A DNA stretch of 10,413 nt from Streptomyces sp. MMG1533 (GTDB lineage: Bacteria; Actinomycetota; Actinomycetes; Streptomycetales; Streptomycetaceae): positions 1 through 10,413 of the forward strand of contig NZ_LGDG01000050.1 of the NCBI RefSeq assembly GCF_001279775.1, written 5' to 3'. This document shows, in pieces, positions 1-5,826 of the stretch. A program made the translations under genes and the position numbers. Position 1 is the first letter of the stretch. Every line of letters starts with the position of its first letter. Under the pieces are notes generated by a model. That model did no database searches, was not told where the DNA came from, and worked only from the letters and a program-made list of their open reading frames with translations.

Positions 1-85
1 CCGAGGCCGGCCCCCCCCCGACACGGCCCCGAACCCCCACAACACAAGGCGCAACGCGAACCCCCACCCGCCCGCGCAGGCCCCC
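1..85. other. Intergenic edge, no gene seen
   Basis: C-rich sequence downstream of the GntR gene, with a run of nine C at 11-19. I see no convincing hairpin terminator and no coding sequence. A neighbouring gene may begin outside the window. Confidence 0.5.
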
Positions 86-895
86 TCAGCGAGCCGCCGT
101 GAGGTGCTCCCCCACCAGCGACCGCACCACATCCAGGTCCCGCGCGATCAACGCGTCCAACAGCGCCGCATGTTCCGCCGCATCCGCCACCAGCTCGACC
201 CGCCCCCACGAGCCGGGTCCGCCGACCAGGGGCCACTGGGCGCGGCGGTGGAGGTCCTCGGCGATCTGGACCAACTGCTCGTTGCCCGACAGCGCGAGCA
301 CCGCGCGATGGAAGGCACGGTCGGACTCCGCGTAGGTCGCCCGGCAGCCGGAGGACGCGGCGCGGGCGGTCGCGTCGGCGAGGGGCCGCAGCTCGACCCA
401 GCGTTCGACCGGCGTCGTACGCGCGAGGCGCAGCATCACCGGGACCTCGATCAGGGAACGGACCTCGGCCAGCTCCGCCAGCTCGCGCCTGCCGCGCTCG
501 ACCACCCGGAACCCGCGGTTGGGTACGACCTCGACGGCACCCTCCAGCGCGAGCTGCTGCATCGCTTCCCGGACGGGTGTCGCGGAGACCCCGAAGCGAT
601 CGCCGAGCGCGGGCGCGGAGTAGACCTCGCCGGGCCTGAGCTCACCGGTGACCAGCGCGGTGCGCAGGGCGTCGAGGATCTGTCCGCGCACGGAGGACCG
701 CTGGACGGCGGGGCGGGGCCGCGGGATGGGCGGTTCGCTGTGGGTGTGCTCACCGCGGACGGCTCCGGGGGCGGCGCACCGCTCCCGGTCCACGTCGGCG
801 GGCCTGGGCTGCGCCGGCACCCGGACGGCGTCCGCCGGAACGCCGGAAAGACCGGAGACACCCGTCTCGGCGGAGCCCTGCGCGCCCTGCTTCAC
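86..895 (-). CDS. GntR family transcriptional regulator, FCD (VanR-like) subfamily
   Basis: DNA-binding regulator expected to act as a dimer and to respond to a small carboxylate or similar ligand; the ligand cannot be read from the sequence. From the GTG at 895 the protein is 269 aa. Residues 1-60 are a low-complexity, Pro/Gly/Ala-rich tail. A winged helix lies at about 65-135 (RGQILDALRTAL, then FGVSATPVREAMQQLALEG, typical of the family), and an all-helical FCD domain at about 140-265. The FCD metal ligands appear intact: D192, H196 (spacing D-x3-H), H242 and H264 (H-x21-H). I chose GTG 895 because GGAGGAGG (900-907 on the minus strand) sits 4 nt upstream. An in-frame ATG at 931 would add 12 residues but has no ribosome site. 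The gene is divergent from the FhuF-like gene, with no catabolic operon visible beside it, so its target is unknown. Confidence 0.9.
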   Translation of the reverse strand: MKQGAQGSAETGVSGLSGVPADAVRVPAQPRPADVDRERCAAPGAVRGEHTHSEPPIPRPRPAVQRSSVRGQILDALRTALVTGELRPGEVYSAPALGDRFGVSATPVREAMQQLALEGAVEVVPNRGFRVVERGRRELAELAEVRSLIEVPVMLRLARTTPVERWVELRPLADATARAASSGCRATYAESDRAFHRAVLALSGNEQLVQIAEDLHRRAQWPLVGGPGSWGRVELVADAAEHAALLDALIARDLDVVRSLVGEHLTAAR

Positions 896-982
896 GGGTC
901 CTCCTCCGGACGTGTCGGTACTTGGGGTCATTACGGCGGGTTGTTACTCGTCCGTCAAGCAGATTAGGGCATAACCCGACAG

Positions 983-1010
983 TTCAAATGACGAGGACCT
1001 TGGGTAAGGT
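983..1010 (+). promoter_or_regulatory. Candidate promoter of the FhuF-like gene
   Basis: TTCAAA (983-988) and TAAGGT (1005-1010), 16 bp apart, resemble a vegetative -35/-10 pair. The -10 element is the first part of the iron-box palindrome, a normal arrangement for repression by promoter occlusion. The same gap must also hold the promoter of the divergent GntR gene. On the minus strand TTGAAC (982-987) and TAATCT (961-966) are possible but are only 15 bp apart. Confidence 0.35.
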
Positions 1011-1023
1011 AAGCCTTACCTTC
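1005..1023. promoter_or_regulatory. Iron box (DmdR1/IdeR-type operator)
   Basis: AAGGTAAG-C-CTTACCTT at 1006-1022 is a perfect 17-bp palindrome. Aligned to the 19-bp DmdR/IdeR/DtxR consensus TTAGGTTAGSCTAACCTAA it matches 14 positions when the central S is counted. It lies 27 bp before the ATG of a 2Fe-2S FhuF-like protein, so the expected control is repression by iron-loaded DmdR1. It sits in a divergent gap, so an effect on the GntR gene is possible but less likely, because the box is about 110 bp from that start. Confidence 0.85.
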
Positions 1024-1049
1024 AAGCGATCGCGAATCGGTGGTCCCGT

Positions 1050-1907
1050 ATGCCCGTCCCGCCGCCCGCACCCCGCTCTGCCGTCGCGGACGCCTACGCA
1101 CGGGTCACCGAGGTCTTCCCGGGGCTGACGGTCAAGGAACTGAACCCCGACGAGCAGGCCCCGCGGGGCGGCGGCTGGGTCTCCGCCACCGAGCTCGCGG
1201 AGGGCGGGGCCGGCCTCGAAGGATTCCTGGCCTGGGACGACGCACAGGTACTGCGGGACCACGGGCGACCGGGCCGCCCGGACGTGATCGCCGGCTTCGG
1301 CCTGCACCGGTACGCCTGGCCCGCCTGCCTCCTGATCACCGTGCCGTGGTTCCTGCTCCGCCGGGTGCCGCGCCTGCCGGTGACGCATGTCTCGTACGAC
1401 CGCACACAGGGCCCCATGACCTTCGCCATCCACGCCGACCGCTTCGCCTGCCTGCCGGCCGACCCGGCGGCGACGCTGCCCGGCGCCCGGGTCGTCCCCG
1501 ACGACGAGGCGCTGCGGGCCGAGGTGCGGGCGGCGGTCGCCGAGCACATGGAACCGGTGCTGACCGGATTCGGGCCGCCGATGCGGCGGCGCGGGCGGGC
1601 GCTGTGGGGCATGGTGACGGACGAGATCGTGGAGGGGCTCTGGTACGTCGCCGAGCTGCTCGGCGAGAGCGAGCGGCGGCGGGCCGAGCACGAGCTGGGG
1701 CTGCTGCTGCCGGGGGCGACCAAGCCGTACGTCGGCTCGGCGGGCTTCCGCCTGCTGACCGGACCGAACGGCGAGTCACTGCCCACCCGGGACCGGGCGA
1801 GCTGCTGCATGTTCTACACGCTGGACCCCGAGGACACCTGCGTCACCTGCCCGCGCACCTGTGACGGCGACCGGGTCGCCAAGCTGACGTCGGCCACGAC
1901 GAGTTGA
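1050..1907 (+). CDS. FhuF-like (2Fe-2S)-binding protein, putative ferric-siderophore reductase
   Basis: Cytoplasmic 2Fe-2S protein of 285 aa, resembling FhuF, which reduces ferric siderophores to release iron. The diagnostic C-terminal signature CCx10Cx2C is present exactly (C252, C253, C264, C267), followed by a further cysteine at C271. The N-terminal half is the less conserved IucA/FhuF-like part, containing the hydrophobic stretch AWPACLLITVPWFLL. There is no signal peptide. The ATG at 1050 has only a weak upstream purine run, and the 5' leader would be short if the candidate promoter is right. The iron box just upstream supports expression under iron starvation. No siderophore synthesis or uptake genes are visible nearby, so the substrate is unknown. 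Reductase activity is inferred from the family. Confidence 0.88.
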   Translation: MPVPPPAPRSAVADAYARVTEVFPGLTVKELNPDEQAPRGGGWVSATELAEGGAGLEGFLAWDDAQVLRDHGRPGRPDVIAGFGLHRYAWPACLLITVPWFLLRRVPRLPVTHVSYDRTQGPMTFAIHADRFACLPADPAATLPGARVVPDDEALRAEVRAAVAEHMEPVLTGFGPPMRRRGRALWGMVTDEIVEGLWYVAELLGESERRRAEHELGLLLPGATKPYVGSAGFRLLTGPNGESLPTRDRASCCMFYTLDPEDTCVTCPRTCDGDRVAKLTSATTS

Positions 1908-1923
1908 GGCACCCTCAGGTCGG

Positions 1924-1956
1924 CTCGGGATCACGCGTCCCGTAAGATCACCCGAG
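1924..1956 (+). terminator. Possible weak terminator after the FhuF-like gene
   Basis: CTCGGG (1924-1929) pairs with CCCGAG (1951-1956), with a smaller internal pairing GGGA/TCCC. There is no T tract. It begins 17 nt after the stop codon, which is the main support. Confidence 0.3.
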
Positions 1957-2210
1957 ATTGAGACGTCCTCCCGGTTACAGGCAATTCACAATTTCCTCAC
2001 TCGCCGCAGGAACTTTCCGTGGAACCACCCGTACGGGTAGTCTTATTCGAACTCAACTCCCGCCCCTCACGCGGCAGTTCGAGCAGAACGCCGCCCTGGG
2101 CATCCCCTTGCACTTCCTTGGCGGCCTCTTGCCCCGAAACCCCCTGAGGGCCGGTGGGATTGGGCCACTATGGCGGGCGTTACGCCCTATCCCAATGCAA
2201 GGGACCCCAG
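1957..2210 (+). promoter_or_regulatory. Upstream region of the DUF2637 gene with several inverted repeats
   Basis: No gene seen. Three symmetric elements lie in order. A perfect 12-bp palindrome ACCCGTACGGGT is at 2027-2038. TCGAACT/AGTTCGA at 2047-2053 and 2076-2082 can form a 7-bp stem. A nested element follows just before the ribosome site: ATTGGG/CCCAAT (2159-2164 and 2191-2196) around the 13-bp palindrome GGGCGT-T-ACGCCC (2175-2187). A possible -10 TAGTCT (2038-2043) lies after a poor -35. Part of the stretch (about 1975-2060) is clearly less GC-rich than its surroundings, as promoters in this group often are. Function is not established. Confidence 0.45.
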
Positions 2211-3251
2211 ATGAGACTGACCGACATATCGCTGAACTGGTTGCTTCCGGGCGCCGTACTGCTCCTGGGCATGCTGGCGGCGGTTGCGGTGCTCGCGCGT
2301 GGCAAGCGCACCTCGGGGAAGGCCACGAGCGCGGACGACTCGTGGGAGCGCAGCGAGGAGCGCCGTCGGCGCAAGGAGGCCATATACGGCACCGCCTCCT
2401 ACGTGCTGCTGTTCTGCTGTGCGGCGGTGGCGGCCGCGCTCTCCTTCCATGGCCTGGTCGGCTTCGGCCAGCAGAACCTCAACCTTTCCAACGGCTGGGA
2501 GTACCTGGTCCCGTTCGGCCTGGACGGTGCGGCGATGTTCTGCTCCGTGCTCGCGGTGCGCGAGGCCAGCCACGGTGACGCGGCACTCGGCTCCCGGATA
2601 CTCGTGTGGACGTTCGCGGGCGCTGCGGCCTGGTTCAACTGGGTGCACGCTCCCAGGGGCTTCGGCCACGACGGCGCGCCGCAGTTCTTCTCCGGCATGT
2701 CGCTGTCTGCGGCCGTGCTGTTCGACCGCGCCCTGAAGCAGACCCGCCGGGCCGCCCTGCGCGAGCAGGGTCTGGTGCCGCGTCCGCTGCCGCAGATCCG
2801 CGTCGTCCGCTGGCTGCGGGCGCCCCGCGAGACGTACAGGGCGTGGTCGCTGATGCTCCTGGAGGGCGTGCGCAGCCTGGACGAGGCGGTCGACGAGGTC
2901 CGCGAGGACAAGCGGGAGAAGGAAGCGGCCCGACTGCGCCGCCGCGACAAGGAGCGGGTGGAGCGCGCGCAGCTCAAGGCGATCAGCCGGGGCCACCGCG
3001 GTTTCGTCGGCCGCGGCCGGCAGTTGGAGGCGCAGGCAACCCTGGAGCGTGGCCCGTCGGAACGGGTGACCGCGGAGCCCGCCATATCGACGCCGGAGCT
3101 GCCCGTACGCCAGCGGCCCTCCCTGCAGCCGGTCCGCAGCGGATCCGACTCCGCCAGCGTCGACCTCACCGCGGAGGACGACACAATGGCCCTGCCGCGT
3201 CTCGACTCCCTGGAGCGCAAACTCAAGGACCTTGAGCAGCAGTTCGGCTAG
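2211..3251 (+). CDS. DUF2637 domain multi-pass membrane protein
   Basis: Integral membrane protein of 346 aa with no known reaction. Hydrophobic segments lie at about 8-29, 58-86, 97-117, 130-147 and 157-174. The middle ones include LVPFGLDGAAMFCSVLAVREA, the Pro/Asp-Gly pattern typical of DUF2637. The tail from 176 is strongly charged (runs such as RLRRRDKERVERAQLK) and probably cytoplasmic; the last 15 residues (LDSLERKLKDLEQQF) look like a short coiled coil. ATG 2211 is chosen because AAGGGA (2199-2204) lies 6 nt before it. An in-frame GTG at 2154 would place the palindromic leader inside the gene. DUF2637 also occurs in Spd spread proteins of Streptomyces conjugative elements, but no tra, rep or int gene is nearby, so this copy appears chromosomal. 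A strong terminator follows 7 nt after the stop. Confidence 0.85.
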   Translation: MRLTDISLNWLLPGAVLLLGMLAAVAVLARGKRTSGKATSADDSWERSEERRRRKEAIYGTASYVLLFCCAAVAAALSFHGLVGFGQQNLNLSNGWEYLVPFGLDGAAMFCSVLAVREASHGDAALGSRILVWTFAGAAAWFNWVHAPRGFGHDGAPQFFSGMSLSAAVLFDRALKQTRRAALREQGLVPRPLPQIRVVRWLRAPRETYRAWSLMLLEGVRSLDEAVDEVREDKREKEAARLRRRDKERVERAQLKAISRGHRGFVGRGRQLEAQATLERGPSERVTAEPAISTPELPVRQRPSLQPVRSGSDSASVDLTAEDDTMALPRLDSLERKLKDLEQQFG

Positions 3252-3258
3252 AAGCAAT

Positions 3259-3300
3259 ACGGGACGGGGTGCGGCTCATCGGAGCCGCACCCCGTCCCGT
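3259..3300. terminator. Strong bidirectional hairpin terminator
   Basis: Two 19-nt arms (3259-3277 and 3282-3300) are perfectly complementary around the loop ATCG. On the plus strand the hairpin is followed by TCGTTTCG. It lies between the convergent DUF2637 and ATP-binding protein genes and can serve both. Confidence 0.9.
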
Positions 3301-3334
3301 TCGTTTCGAGGCCCCGTTCGGTTCGCGTTCTGGT

Positions 3335-3817
3335 TCAGGCGACGCCCGCGTCCAGCTCGAACCACACCGCCTTCCCCACCCCGTGCACCCGCACGCCCCA
3401 CGCGTCCGCGAGGGACTGCACGAGGACCAGGCCCCGGCCGTGCGTACCGTCGTCGGCGTTCGGTACGCGCAGTCTGGGTCTGCGGGAGACGAAGTCCCGC
3501 ACCTCCACCCTCAGGCCACGCGGTCCGACGGTGGCCGTCAGCAGCGCGTCGTGGTCGGTGTGGATGATCGCGTTGGTGACGAGTTCGCTGGTCAGCAGTT
3601 CCGCGACCTCTGCTCGTCCGGGCCTTCCCCAGTGCCGTAACAGCTCGCGCAGTGCTTTGCGCGACTCGGGCACCGCCCCCAGGTCCGCCCGCCGTAGTCT
3701 GCGTTTGAGCTGCGGCGCCGGCGCCTCTTCCATGGCGCTGTCGGCCTTGTCCTCCACTGTGTCCGCCGAGAAGGCCCCTGTCGCCGTGGGACCGCCTCCT
3801 CGTGCCTGCCTCTTCAT
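3335..3817 (-). CDS. RsbW/SpoIIAB-like ATP-binding protein (HATPase_c, putative anti-sigma/regulatory kinase)
   Basis: Small cytoplasmic protein of 160 aa with a GHKL fold of the serine-kinase/anti-sigma type. Residues 1-35 are a variable tail. The N box is LTSELVTNAIIHT (E78, N82), the G1 region VEVRDFVSRRP (D108), and the G2 region GTHGRGLVLVQSLADAWGV (G127, G129). The G1 glycine is replaced (DFVS rather than DxG), a common variation in these stand-alone Streptomyces proteins. No sigma factor or anti-sigma antagonist gene adjoins it, so the partner is unknown. The start is not fully settled. ATG 3817 has only GGGGG 2 nt upstream, whereas a strong AGGAGGGG (3846-3853, minus strand) lies 28 nt upstream and is better spaced for an in-frame ATC at 3838. 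Confidence 0.85.
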   Translation of the reverse strand: MKRQARGGGPTATGAFSADTVEDKADSAMEEAPAPQLKRRLRRADLGAVPESRKALRELLRHWGRPGRAEVAELLTSELVTNAIIHTDHDALLTATVGPRGLRVEVRDFVSRRPRLRVPNADDGTHGRGLVLVQSLADAWGVRVHGVGKAVWFELDAGVA

Positions 3818-3866
3818 GACCCCCGCCCGCGTGCCGATGTCGGTTCCCCTCCTGTTCGAACACGTT

Positions 3867-3887
3867 CACGGGGATCCATGCCCCGTG
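3867..3887. repeat. Inverted repeat upstream of the ATP-binding protein gene
   Basis: CACGGGG (3867-3873) and CCCCGTG (3881-3887) are exact inverted copies around a 7-nt loop, about 50 bp before the start of the minus-strand ATPase gene. It could be an operator or an mRNA hairpin. The rest of 3818-3983 holds no gene that I can support. Confidence 0.4.
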
Positions 3888-3983
3888 GGGCACGCGGCAG
3901 TCATGTCGAATCGTCAACGACCAGGTGTTCGGCCATCCTTGAGGCCCTCCGCCGCCAGAGGTGCGGTGGTCCCGGCGGCCGGG

Positions 3984-4855
3984 TGGAAGAATCCTGAACG
4001 TGCCATACGTCGGTCGGTGCGGCCTGCCCGGTACGCGGCGGGCGTGCCGCTGGTGCCGTCCGTATGGAATGTGCCGGGCGAGGTGCCGGCGGACCAGGCA
4101 TCGCAGGCCCGCTGCCAACCCCCGACCCGATCGTCCTGCTCGGCTTCGAGCCCACGCACCCGACGACCTCCTGACCGCCGGTGCTGGGCCCGTCAACCGA
4201 TTCCGGTCTGCCGACCTCGCCGTACTCGACGAACGGGTGTGGCAGTTGGTTCTCGACGTCGAGGTCGAGGTGCTGTCGGAGTTGATGCACGAACGGCCCA
4301 GGGGCCGGGCCCGGCGGCACGAGGGTCCTCGGCAACCGGGCCCGCACACAATCGACTCGGCGGGGTGGCGGCCGCTGCGCGAGGCGGTCCGCAAGGCCTC
4401 CGTCTCCGCGGATCAAGGAGGCGGTGGCGCAAGGCACTTGGGCTCCCGTCGGCTCCATGCGGGTGGAGCCGGAGACGAACATGCCCGGCGATGAGGCGCC
4501 GGCCCGGCAGATCGTGCACGGAAAGCGTTTCTTCGCCGAAGAGTTGGGCGTGGAGGCGGAGGAGATCACACGGCCGGACTCCTCCGGCTCCACCGCGCCC
4601 GCCCACAGCTCGCGAAACTGGCCGGAATGCGCTGGTCCCTCACCCAGAAACAGCTCGCGGAGCACCGCAGCGGGGATGTGGTGGTACGGCCGCCCGAGTC
4701 CCGGGGCGGGCGCGGGCCGAGCTGACGCCCGGCATCGCCGTGTCCCGCCCCGGGGCGACCGACCTTCTGGAACGGCCGCTGCACGAATCCCCCCTGGTTT
4801 CGAGCTGCGGCCGTTCCAGATCCTCACGCTGCGGCTGCTGATGCGGCCGGCGTGA
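3984..4855 (+). pseudogene. Decayed GH38 alpha-mannosidase gene
   Basis: Remnant of a glycoside hydrolase family 38 alpha-mannosidase, which is normally about 1000 aa in Streptomyces; only about 870 bp remain. Recognisable pieces occur in natural order but in changing frames. The N-terminal segment ERAIRRSVRPARYAAGVPL, continuing to NVPGEV, is at about 3996-4106. PDPIVLLGFEPT is at 4121-4156, in another frame that then hits a TGA. RFRSADLAVLDERVWQLVLD and the following helix are at about 4195-4300. IDSAGWRPLREAVRK is at 4351-4395. APVGSMRVEPETNMPG, then ARQIVHGKRFF and RPDSSG, are at 4412-4588. QLAKLAGMRWSLTQK is at 4606-4650, one base out of frame. MWWYG, a likely relic of the FWWEG motif, is at 4676. 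The extreme C-terminus ATDLLERPLHE (4755-4787) and FELRPFQILTLRL (4799-4837) ends at TGA 4853. Most of the catalytic and all middle domains are deleted. No functional enzyme can be made. The identification rests on memory of GH38 sequences. Confidence 0.85.
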
Positions 4856-4882
4856 GGCGCTCTCACTTCCCGCCGACGCCTG

Positions 4883-4919
4883 GGGCCGCCCGCCCGACCC
4901 CCGTACGGGAGGGCGGCCC
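4883..4919. terminator. Hairpin terminator between pseudogene and secreted-protein gene
   Basis: GGGCCGCCC (4883-4891) and GGGCGGCCC (4911-4919) form a perfect 9-bp GC stem, with the smaller palindrome CCCGTACGGG inside. It begins 22 nt after the minus-strand stop at 4942 and lies 28 nt beyond the decayed mannosidase stop, so it can act on both strands. There is no U tract. Confidence 0.7.
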
Positions 4920-4941
4920 GGTCTCTGCGGCGGTCGTGCGG

Positions 4942-5610
4942 TCAGTAGAGCTTGTTCACGGCCGTGGTGGTCGTCTTCTTGAATGCCTTCACAGGCGCGT
5001 CACCGAAGTCGCCCAACTGCGCCCATTCCACGACGGTGACGGTCCGGCCGTCCCGTCCGACGGAGAGGAGCCGGATGTCCGAGGCACCCCACGAGGTGTG
5101 GGTGTGCAGGCCGTGGACACGGGCGCCTTCTTCGACGGGCAGGGTGCCGTAGCCCTTGTACTCGGCCTCGGTCTCCGGGTCGGCCTTCTCGATGCGCGTC
5201 GCACAGGAGCGGATCTCCTTGTTCAGACGCGTCGCGAGCGCCTTGGCCTTGACGGTGCTGCCGACGACCACCGTGAGCTGCCGGGCGCTCGTGTCGAGGT
5301 CGGTGTGGAACGCGCGGTACCGGGAGTCGTAGGCGAGGAGCGCCTCCTCCAGGCAGAGCCGCAGCTCGTCCGGGACGCCGTCGGTGACCTTGCCGGCGGT
5401 CCACGAGGACGTGGGGTGCGGCGGGAGTTCGGCGGCGGCGAGAAACCTGGGCGAGGCGGCGGCCTTCGTTGCCGTGGCCTTCATTGCCGCGGTCTTCGTC
5501 GCGGCGGCCGGCGCCGGTCGGGCGTCGGCCTGTACGGAGAGTGCGGCGCCGAGCGTGACGCCCGTGATAGCCAGTACGGTGAGCGCGCCTGCTCGGATGC
5601 GCTTGGGCAT
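4942..5610 (-). CDS. Secreted hypothetical protein with two cysteines
   Basis: Protein of 222 aa that I cannot assign to a named family. Residues 1-30 are a Sec-type signal peptide: MPKRIR, then a hydrophobic core, then AA-x-SVQADA as the probable cleavage region. Residues 31-52 are an Ala/Thr/Lys low-complexity linker (TKTAAMKATATKAAA). The mature domain (about 55-222) has mixed alpha/beta character and exactly two cysteines, C86 and C136, which could form one disulphide. A hydrophobic strand-like stretch, RQLTVVVGSTVKAKALATRL, lies between them. GGGGGA sits 6 nt before the ATG at 5610. The gene is divergent from the membrane XRE gene across 216 bp, which suggests shared control or a partner role, but neither is shown. 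It lacks a lipobox cysteine and any C-terminal membrane anchor, so it is probably released. Confidence 0.8.
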   Translation of the reverse strand: MPKRIRAGALTVLAITGVTLGAALSVQADARPAPAAATKTAAMKATATKAAASPRFLAAAELPPHPTSSWTAGKVTDGVPDELRLCLEEALLAYDSRYRAFHTDLDTSARQLTVVVGSTVKAKALATRLNKEIRSCATRIEKADPETEAEYKGYGTLPVEEGARVHGLHTHTSWGASDIRLLSVGRDGRTVTVVEWAQLGDFGDAPVKAFKKTTTTAVNKLY

Positions 5611-5655
5611 GGGTGTCCCCCGTGAACGAGTGCAGGGTGCGGGATGCCGCCGTAA

Positions 5656-5676
5656 CGCCGGATGGTCGGTCCGGCG
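5656..5676. promoter_or_regulatory. Operator-like inverted repeat in the divergent gap
   Basis: CGCCGGA (5656-5662) and TCCGGCG (5670-5676) are perfect inverted copies around 7 bases, lying between the secreted-protein gene and the XRE gene. A second small palindrome, ACGGT-GGA-ACCGT, is at 5747-5759. Either could be a regulator site, perhaps for the XRE protein itself (inference). Confidence 0.4.
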
Positions 5677-5751
5677 GTCGTCGGTGCGACACCAAGAGCA
5701 TCAGCGGTCACAGCAGACGGGCGCAACAGGAGACGGCCGATCCGCCACGGT

Positions 5752-5777
5752 GGAACCGTCCCAGCCCTTCTGACGTG
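5752..5777 (+). promoter_or_regulatory. Candidate ECF-type promoter of the XRE gene
   Basis: GGAACC (5752-5757) is followed after 16 bases by CGTG (5774-5777), resembling the GGAAC-N16/17-CGTC promoters used by ECF sigma factors in Streptomyces. It lies about 50 bp before the GTG start. The -10 match is imperfect. Confidence 0.3.
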
Positions 5778-5826
5778 CAGGTATATGGAGTGCCTGGGAT
5801 ACGGGTCCGAGACGGACGGGGGAACG

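Noticed and set aside
104..967. 287-aa open frame on the plus strand
   Set aside because: Antisense to the GntR gene, whose winged helix and FCD metal ligands are intact.
2045..2053. ATTCGAACT resembling a tRNA T-loop, which could mark a tRNA fragment or attachment site
   Set aside because: No acceptor, anticodon or D arm can be folded around it. The match is explained by the local inverted repeat with 2076-2082.
1958..2578. 206-aa open frame on the plus strand
   Set aside because: It overlaps the structured leader and the start of the DUF2637 gene in another frame, with no recognisable motif and changing composition.
2211..3251. Evidence for an integrated conjugative element because of the DUF2637 domain
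   Set aside because: No integrase, excisionase, Tra, Rep, tRNA or direct-repeat border is present in the window.
3901..4866. 321-aa open frame on the minus strand
   Set aside because: It is antisense to the collinear GH38 fragments, has no family motifs and is Pro/Arg/Ser-rich in the manner of shadow frames in GC-rich DNA.
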